Source: Pelobates cultripes (lineage: Eukaryota; Chordata; Amphibia; Anura; Pelobatidae). From it: 64,000 nt of DNA. The stretch is taken from positions 324,921,700 through 324,985,699 of the forward strand of contig OW240913.1 in assembly GCA_933207985.1 (NCBI GenBank). Reading direction: 5' to 3'. A program made the translations under genes and the position numbers. Shown here in pieces: positions 58,740 through 64,000 of this stretch. The notes under the pieces are model-generated. The model was given only the letters and a program-made list of their open reading frames with translations. It was not told the origin of the DNA and made no database searches. Numbering within the stretch: position 1 is the stretch's first letter; every line of letters begins with the position of its first letter.

Positions 58740-59370
58740 TAAGGGCCGAATGTATCAAGCTACTAGCCAGCCACCACATCCAAAAACTAAAAAAAAAATA
58801 ATCAATAAATAAAAAGCCTAAGGCAACGTATTATTATAACAGAGGTTTTGAACCTCCCTATGCCCCCACCTGCCATGCCAGTGACCACGTGTGGGGGGAC
58901 ATTAAAATGTCCCCCACATTAATTGTTTTCTGTGATCTGATTCCTCTCTTGCAACTGTCACTAGTCTAATACTATCCTTACCTTTTGTGTCACTTTACCC
59001 CACTCCCTCTAGCATGTAAGCTCATTGATCAGGGCCCTCAACCCCTCTGTTCCTGTGTGTCCAACTTGTCTGGTTACAATTACATGTCTGTTCGTCCACC
59101 CACTGTAAAGTGCTGCGGAATTTGTTAGCGCTATATAAATAACATAATAATAATAATAATCTGTTCACCCCCCATTGCTTGTTTTAATGTCTCCCACCCA
59201 ATGGCTTGGGGGGGGGCTATGCTCCCCTCCTTATGTTATTTTATAAGGAAAGGGCCTTTTCTACTAACTGGGCAGCAATGGCAAAGTTGCCAGTTTTAAC
59301 AAGCTAGTAGTTCTGTCCATGTGGTGACTGGCTAGCAAGCACTGACTAGCCGTCACATAATTAACCCTTA
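58740..59370. mobile_element. Inverted-repeat element interrupted by a LINE tail
   Basis: TAAGGG (58740-58745) and CCCTTA (59365-59370) are the outermost inverse words. Stronger arms are GCTACTAGCCAGCCACCACAT (58759-58779) and ATGTGGTGACTGGCTAGCAAGC (59319-59340, one or two mismatches). The interior has mirrored GGGGGACATTAAAATGTCCCCC (58894-58915) wording, and is split at about 58937-59160 by the L2-type tail. Confidence 0.6.
58937..59160 (+). mobile_element. LINE 3' tail, probable L2-type, nested
   Basis: CCCACTCCCTCTAGCATGTAAGCTC, GGGCCCTCAACCCCTCTGTTCC and GTGCTGCGGAATTTGTTAGCGCTATATAAAT, then (AAT)n. It matches 28445-28626. A TCTGT pentamer lies on both sides and may be a short TSD. Confidence 0.62.
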
Positions 59371-59854
59371 CTTTGACAAATGTTATTTTACTATTTGACA
59401 ACTAGTGCGGTCAGTGGACAAATTATACTTAAAATTATTGTTCACTTGCATACAAGCGAACTTTAAATTGTGCGTGTGCACTAGGTCCTTCCTCCAGAAT
59501 ATTAATAGTAGGGCCCCCACCCATCTCCAATGAATGAACCAAATCCTGGCCCTATTTGGCTTTAATAAATCTGAGAATTGTCTATGTGGATGGAATTTGT
59601 TCTCTTTCACCAGATTTTGTCCATCAGGACAAATCCAGTGTGTATGGAATAACCCCAACAATTACTTGTGCAAGACTATCCTTTCAATGATAAATTGGGT
59701 TTAAAACTACAAAAGACAGAAAAATTAAATAAAATGTTTCTCATAAATCCGATTTTCAGTACTTTCACTAGCTTTATTTTCCTGGTGAAAAACTAAATTG
59801 GTATAAGTGGCACATTTCAGCAGCAGTTCCATATGCTTGCTAACTATGCAGCCA
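59371..59854. other. No feature recognised; AT-rich
   Basis: GGTCCTTCCTCCAG... region with no coding signal. Confidence 0.45.
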
Positions 59855-60257
59855 TTAAAGGAACACTCCACACACCTAAAGCATTTCAGCTTGCTGACGT
59901 GCTTTATATGTACAGTGTGTCCTTGTTTTTTTTCATTTTACAAAAAAATGCACATTTCAAAAGAAAATGGCACTCCCCAATTAACCTCGTTACACTCCCC
60001 TAGCTGTCAATCAAACAACCGGCCCTGTTAATACCTGCTTGTTTAGCTCCGTGGAGCAAAAAATATGAGACAACAATTACACAGAGCACCTGCCTTGCAA
60101 AGGCTTCTCATTGAGCTGCATTGGGAAGTCTGTGATTGGACAGCCACAGAAAGCCTGGGCGGGGTTAGAAGGGGAGGGCTTTAAAGGCAGCAGAAATACA
60201 ATCTACAGTTTTTGTAAGCTATTTTTAGATTTCTCCCACCAATGAAAAAATGCATAA

Positions 60258-60823
60258 TTAAAGGGACACTATAGGCATCCTGGCCACTGCAGCTCATTGA
60301 AGTGGTCTGGGTGGCCTGAACAGATAAGTATTGTAAGTTGTAAGTAGTTTTTCAGAAGGTGCAATAATTACCTGATAGGGTTAACTCCACCTCTAGTGGC
60401 GGTGTACCAGACACCCACTAGAGGAACTTTCAGGTCGTTAGGTGAATTTTGGTTGCCTAACTCAGTGTTTCCCAACCCAGTCCTCAAGGCACACCTACCA
60501 GTCCAGGATTTAGGGATTACCCAGTTGTGTCTAAGGTGTTTTTACAAAGAAGAAAAAAAACACCTTAGACACAACTGGGTAATCCCTAAATCCTGGACTG
60601 GTAGGTGTGCCTTGAGGACTGGGTTGGGAAACACTGGCCTAACTGATGCTGGATGTCCTCATGCTATGCATGGGGATGTCCAGTGTCAAATCCCATAAGA
60701 AAACATTATACATACTTTCCTATGGGGGAAGCCCTAATGTGAGTGCGGCGTCGGCACTGGATTCAGGTAAGTGACAGAAAGGGGAACAGATTATGTTTTC
60801 CTGGCTCTATAGTCTCCCTTTGA
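60258..60823. mobile_element. TTAA-type hairpin element (middle of three nested)
   Basis: Element 60262-60819 between TTAA (60258-60261) and TTGA (60820-60823, one change). The ends are AGGGACACTATAGG and CTATAGTCTCCCT. It holds the CACTGCAGCTCA/TGAAGTGGTCTGGGTG hairpin of the chain family and CCTCTAGTGG...CCACTAGAGG (60390-60425), and is interrupted at 60463-60636. Confidence 0.8.
60455..60644. mobile_element. hAT-type hairpin MITE (innermost), exact TSD
   Basis: Element 60463-60636 begins CAGTGTTTCCCAACCCAG and ends CTGGGTTGGGAAACACTG. The two 80-base arms are almost perfect inverse copies around a short A-rich loop (60541-60556). Flanks GCCTAACT (60455-60462) and GCCTAACT (60637-60644) are identical. 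Confidence 0.93.
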
Positions 60824-60906
60824 AAGCATGCTTGTTTTCTCTGGGGTATATCTACTAAACAGTGATTTATTTATTTTTGCTTTGGTGCTGAGGAGTGTGT
60901 CTTTAA

Positions 60907-61785
60907 ATAAATTCTAAATGTTACTTTCCTTTACATAATGAAATCTGGGTTCGGGTGCTCTCAGGGAGGGTTGAATTTTATATTATAGCAATATATATAT
61001 CTATAGACGTATACTTAGTTGGTATTTTCTCAGATTGTCTTAAAACCAGCTAATTCCGTGAATTAAAGTGTGCGAATAAGCCTTTCGTTCCATAATCTGA
61101 CAGTAAGGAGGAGATTTGAGTGGCACAAATTCATCTATGTTTACTTTTAACATGCTAACAGTGGTTGTTAAATTGATTTGAGGGCTGGTGTCCAAAAATG
61201 AAGGTCAGATACCACTTAGGCAACTTGTTCAGTTTTTTTTAAATGTTATTTTTGGAGCAAAAGCACAGTGGCTTTAACATAATGCTCCAGCCCTCTCACA
61301 AATGGACTCTGTTTCGTCTTTGAATATCTTCTCCTTCCCATTTTTATTACTTGAATTTCCTTTTTAAAGATCAAAGACCCCATTGACTTCTGGTATTTGA
61401 CTTACATTAATACAGCTAATTTTTTTTGGCTGAAACCCATGGCGTAAGCTACTTTATACTGTAATTTAAACCTTTATTAGATAGGAATAACCCCACATTT
61501 AAAGGTAAGCTGTGCTACAAATATCACAATAAAAAAAATAGCATAAATTATTCAAGAATAGGTAAAAAAAATATTTTCAGTGGTTTATAGTTATACATAA
61601 ATAGCAAAAATCGTAAAGATAAGCAGGTGAGTAGTTACATTGTAATACAGCTGAATCTACCTAAATACACCACATCACATGGCAATGCACTTTGTATATT
61701 TATGTTATTCACATGAAGAGATCTGCCCAGAAGGTAATGATGGGGTTAAGAAAAACTGAAACATGCTTTGCTTATTATGACATAC
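60907..61785. other. No feature recognised; AT-rich
   Basis: No coding signal, arrays or terminal repeats. Confidence 0.5.
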
Positions 61786-62542
61786 AGTGCCTTGCAAAAG
61801 TATTCACCCCCTTGACTTTTACCAATTTTATTACATTACAGCCTTAAGTTCAATGTTTTTATAATCTGAATTTTATGTGATGGATCAGAACACAATAGTC
61901 TAAGTTGGTGAAGTGAAATGAGAAAAATATATACATAAAACTATTTTTTAGAAATAGAAAACAGAAAATTGGCATGTGCGTATGTATTCACCCCCTTTGT
62001 TATGAAGCCCATAAAAAGCTCCGGTGCAACCAATTACCTTCAGAAGTCACATAATTAGTGAAATGATGGCCACCTGTGTGCAATCTAAGTATCACATGAT
62101 CTGTCATTGCATATACACACCTTTTTAGGAAAGGCCCCAGAGGCTGCAACACCTAAGCAAAAGGAACCACTAACCAAACACTGCCATGAAGACCAAGGAA
62201 CTCTCCATACAATTAAGGGACAATGTTGTTGAGAAGTACAAGTCAGGGTAAGGTTATAAAAAAAAATATCCAAATATTTGATGATCCCCAGGAGCATCAT
62301 CAAATCTATTATAACCAAATGGAAAGAACATGGCACAACAGCAAACCTGCCAAGAGACGGTAGCCCACCAAAACTCACAGACCGGGGAAGGAGGGCATTA
62401 ATCAGAGAGGCAGCACAGAGACCTAAGGTAACCTGGAGGAGCTGCAGAGTTCCACAGCAGAGGAAAAAAACTAAATGGCACGTTTTGGGAAACTCCCAAA
62501 ATGTATGGAGGAAGGTGCTCTGATCTGGTGAGACTAAAATTT
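61786..62542 (+). mobile_element. Tc1-like transposon, 5' part with terminal repeat
   Basis: It starts CAGTGCCTTGCAAAAGTATTCACCCCC just after a TA, the end of a Tc1-type element well known in fish and amphibians. An internal TATTCACCCCCTTTG direct repeat follows (61985-61999). The 5' UTR and start of the transposase follow. A deletion joins transposase codons near 62460 to a later part (GGAAACTCCCAAAATGTATGGAGG, 62489-62512). The 3' terminal repeat is absent. Confidence 0.85.
62186..62535 (+). pseudogene. Tc1-like transposase, N-terminal part
   Basis: The start ATG at 62186 begins MKTKELSIQLRD, the usual N-terminus of this transposase group, and reads to a stop (TAA) about 22 codons on, near 62250. 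The frame resumes at 62278 with IPRSIIKSIITKWKEHG (first helix-turn-helix) and GSPPKLTDRGRRALIREA (start of the second). After RPKVTWRSC it is broken by a deletion, and the DDE catalytic residues are not present. In function it would bind terminal repeats and move the element between TA sites. This copy cannot. Confidence 0.8.
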
Positions 62543-62577
62543 AACTCTGTGGTCCATGACAGACGGACCACAGAGTT
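62543..62577. repeat. Perfect hairpin, 13-bp arms
   Basis: AACTCTGTGGTCC (62543-62555) and GGACCACAGAGTT (62565-62577) around a 9-base loop. It sits exactly where Tc1 homology ends. Confidence 0.85.
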
Positions 62578-62594
62578 CATAAAATTTTAAAATT

Positions 62595-63819
62595 AAATTG
62601 TCATGTTAAACAAATAAAATAAAAAACATAATAAAAAAGAGTCCCAGTATAAAATAATAGGAAAAATAATAGTTCCAATATTAAAAGTTGTTCAAACTGG
62701 TATGGTGTCTTCTATGTTAGCAGTCGTCCATCTCACGATATGAAAGACACAATGGGAAAAGAACCAGTCGTGCAGATTGTATAAATATATGATGGTGAAA
62801 TTAAAATATAAATTGTGCACTCACATTTCCATGAGCTAGGACTAGCTCTAGTATGATGGGCATACAGCGGATAACCCTCCGCTTACGGGGGTGCTTGTCC
62901 TCCTGGGGAGTGCTGATGTCCAGTTCTCAAAAGAAGAGAAAAACAGCAAATAGTGCTCTCTGATGAGGTAGTTGATAAGAGGTTATAAAATAAATCAAAT
63001 ATACTCACAAAAAGAGTGCAGTCCTTTCTGCACTTTGTATATCGCGTGGGTGGTATAATCCCCACCTTAGGATATGCCAGGAACAGTAAATGAAGATAAA
63101 ATAGTAAAAAAAGCATAAATAATGTAAAGAGATTTATTCTATATTAATAAATCTCTTTACATTATTTATCCTTTTTTTACTATTTTATCTTCATTTACTG
63201 TTCCTGGCATATCCTAAGGTGGGGATTATACCACCCACGCGATATACAAAGTGCAGAAAGGACTGCACTCTTTTTGTGAGTATATTTTATTTATTTTATA
63301 ACCTCTTATCAACTACCTCATCAGAGAGCACTATTTGCTGTTTTTCTCTTCTTTTGAGAACTGGACATCAGCACTCCCCAGGAGGACAAGCACCCCCGTA
63401 AGCGGAGGGTTATCCGCTGTATGCCCATCATACTAGAGCTAGTCCTAGCTCATGGAAATGTGAGTGCACAATTTATATTTTAATTTCACCATCATATATT
63501 TATACAATCTGCACGACTGGTTCTTTTCCCATTGTGTCTTTCATATCGTGAGACGGACGACTGCTAACATAGAAGATACCATACCAGTTTGAACAACTTT
63601 TAATATTGGAACTATTATTTTTCCTATTATTTTATACTGGGACTCTTTTTTATTACGTTTTTTATTTTATTTGTTTAGCATTTTGGCGCAGCCTCTTCTC
63701 TGTTTTCTTGCACATTCTCACTATAGAGGGTCAGAGGGTGACCCCCTATTAGGCTGCTGCCTCCTCATCCTTTTATTATTAGCGCTAACCTTTCTAATTT
63801 TTTTTTAAATTGTCATGTT
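62595..63819 (+). mobile_element. Palindromic Penelope-like 3'-end insertion with 13-bp TSD
   Basis: Insert 62608-63806 between identical AAATTGTCATGTT copies (62595-62607 and 63807-63819). It consists of an inverted arm (62608-63138), a 7-base spacer and a direct arm (63146-63676), followed by a 130-base tail (63677-63806) ending in a T run. The direct arm holds AGGTGGGGATTATACCACCCA, matching the PLE tail at 1323-1346, and TTTGGCGCAGCCT, matching 1808-1820. Two copies of one retroelement 3' end in opposite orientation, within a single TSD, imply one insertion event. Confidence 0.82.
62608..63676. repeat. 1.07-kb near-perfect palindrome
   Basis: Arms of 531 bases each, 62608-63138 and 63146-63676, with spacer CTATATT. 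By eye only about six substitutions separate the arms, for example A/G near 62731 and 63553. Both arms give the same short frame around a CAGTTCTC...AAGAAGAG phrase, which is not a gene. Confidence 0.93.
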
Positions 63820-64000
63820 GCCTAAACATTGTTCAAATGCAGAATTGAATTAAACTAAAAATATCAAAACATATTTAGAAATATGCTGAACAGGATAAGA
63901 TCTATAGAATAAACCATATAATTTACTAGAAATTGATACACTGGAGATATTAATTTGTAACATGTACCCATTACATAATTAAAAAATCTGTGTATTCACC
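63820..64000. other. No feature recognised
   Basis: AT-rich flank of the palindromic insertion. Confidence 0.5.

Larger units (their letters stand above)
59855..60906. mobile_element. TTAA-type miniature element (outer of three nested)
   Basis: Element 59859-60902 between TTAA (59855-59858) and TTAA (60903-60906). The ends AGGAACACTCCACACA and TGAGGAGTGTGTCT are inverse-related. The element at 60262-60819 interrupts it. Confidence 0.72.

Noticed and set aside
1..64000. Host protein-coding exons, tRNA, rRNA or microRNA genes
   Set aside because: No frame outside transposable elements showed a recognisable protein, and no tRNA or rRNA sequence was seen. The many hairpins are explained by miniature transposons, so none was called a microRNA precursor.

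Overview
This window is vertebrate nuclear DNA. Its repeat content points to an anuran amphibian, but the species cannot be named from it. It combines Penelope-like (PLE), DIRS-type, L1-type and L2-type retroelement remains, Tc1-like transposons, hAT-type miniature elements with 8-bp target-site duplications (TSDs), and TTAA-flanked miniature elements full of hairpins. No host exon, tRNA, rRNA, CRISPR array or bacterial feature was found. All convincing coding remnants belong to transposable elements and all are truncated or frame-broken. Between them lies AT-rich DNA in which I recognise no gene, so this looks like intergenic or intronic sequence. Two 100-base runs of N (17325-17424 and 33731-33830) are scaffold gaps.

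Layout. 1-1870: 3' part of a PLE, open in frame at the window start. 2318-2490: LINE 3' tail (minus). 5161-6570: GATA microsatellite, then a hAT element carrying two minisatellites. 7980-8726: three hAT elements, one nested in another, all with TSDs. 8727-13765: mostly unassigned. 13766-16118: hairpin-chain TTAA element running into a long CA-rich minisatellite, a hAT end and another TTAA-type end. 16850-18057: hAT-type ends around a GT/CA array split by a gap. 18690-18870: candidate PLE 3' region. 22280-23165: degenerate Tc1. 23583-24895: L1-like ORF2 end (minus). 26067-26169 and 36515-36726: related AT-rich palindromic elements. 28445-28626: LINE tail. 30104-30694: hAT ends. 31210-31723: TTAA element. 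33241-33730: hAT with long GC palindromes, running into a gap. 34430-35560: L2-type reverse transcriptase (minus). 37937-38884: hAT with TSD. 39185-39393: palindromic element. 39933-42632: three TTAA elements. 43875-50560: one Tc1 remnant split by a hAT and by a 5.4-kb DIRS-type element. 51561-52012: complete TTAA hairpin-chain element. 52090-52290: antisense PLE-like tail. 53291-53936: candidate LTR. 55199-55350: hAT with TSD. 57562-58483: 5'-truncated L1 with TSD. 58740-59370: inverted-repeat element holding a LINE tail. 59855-60906: three elements nested one inside the next. 61786-62542: Tc1 5' half. 62595-63819: 1.2-kb palindromic PLE-type insertion with a 13-bp TSD.

The sequence records successive insertion rather than genes working together. 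Relative order can be read from the nesting: Tc1 remnants are oldest where dateable, hAT, DIRS and TTAA elements inserted into them or into each other, and the nearly unmutated palindrome at the right edge is probably among the youngest. Family names are from recognition by eye; exact boundaries are given only where a TSD supports them.
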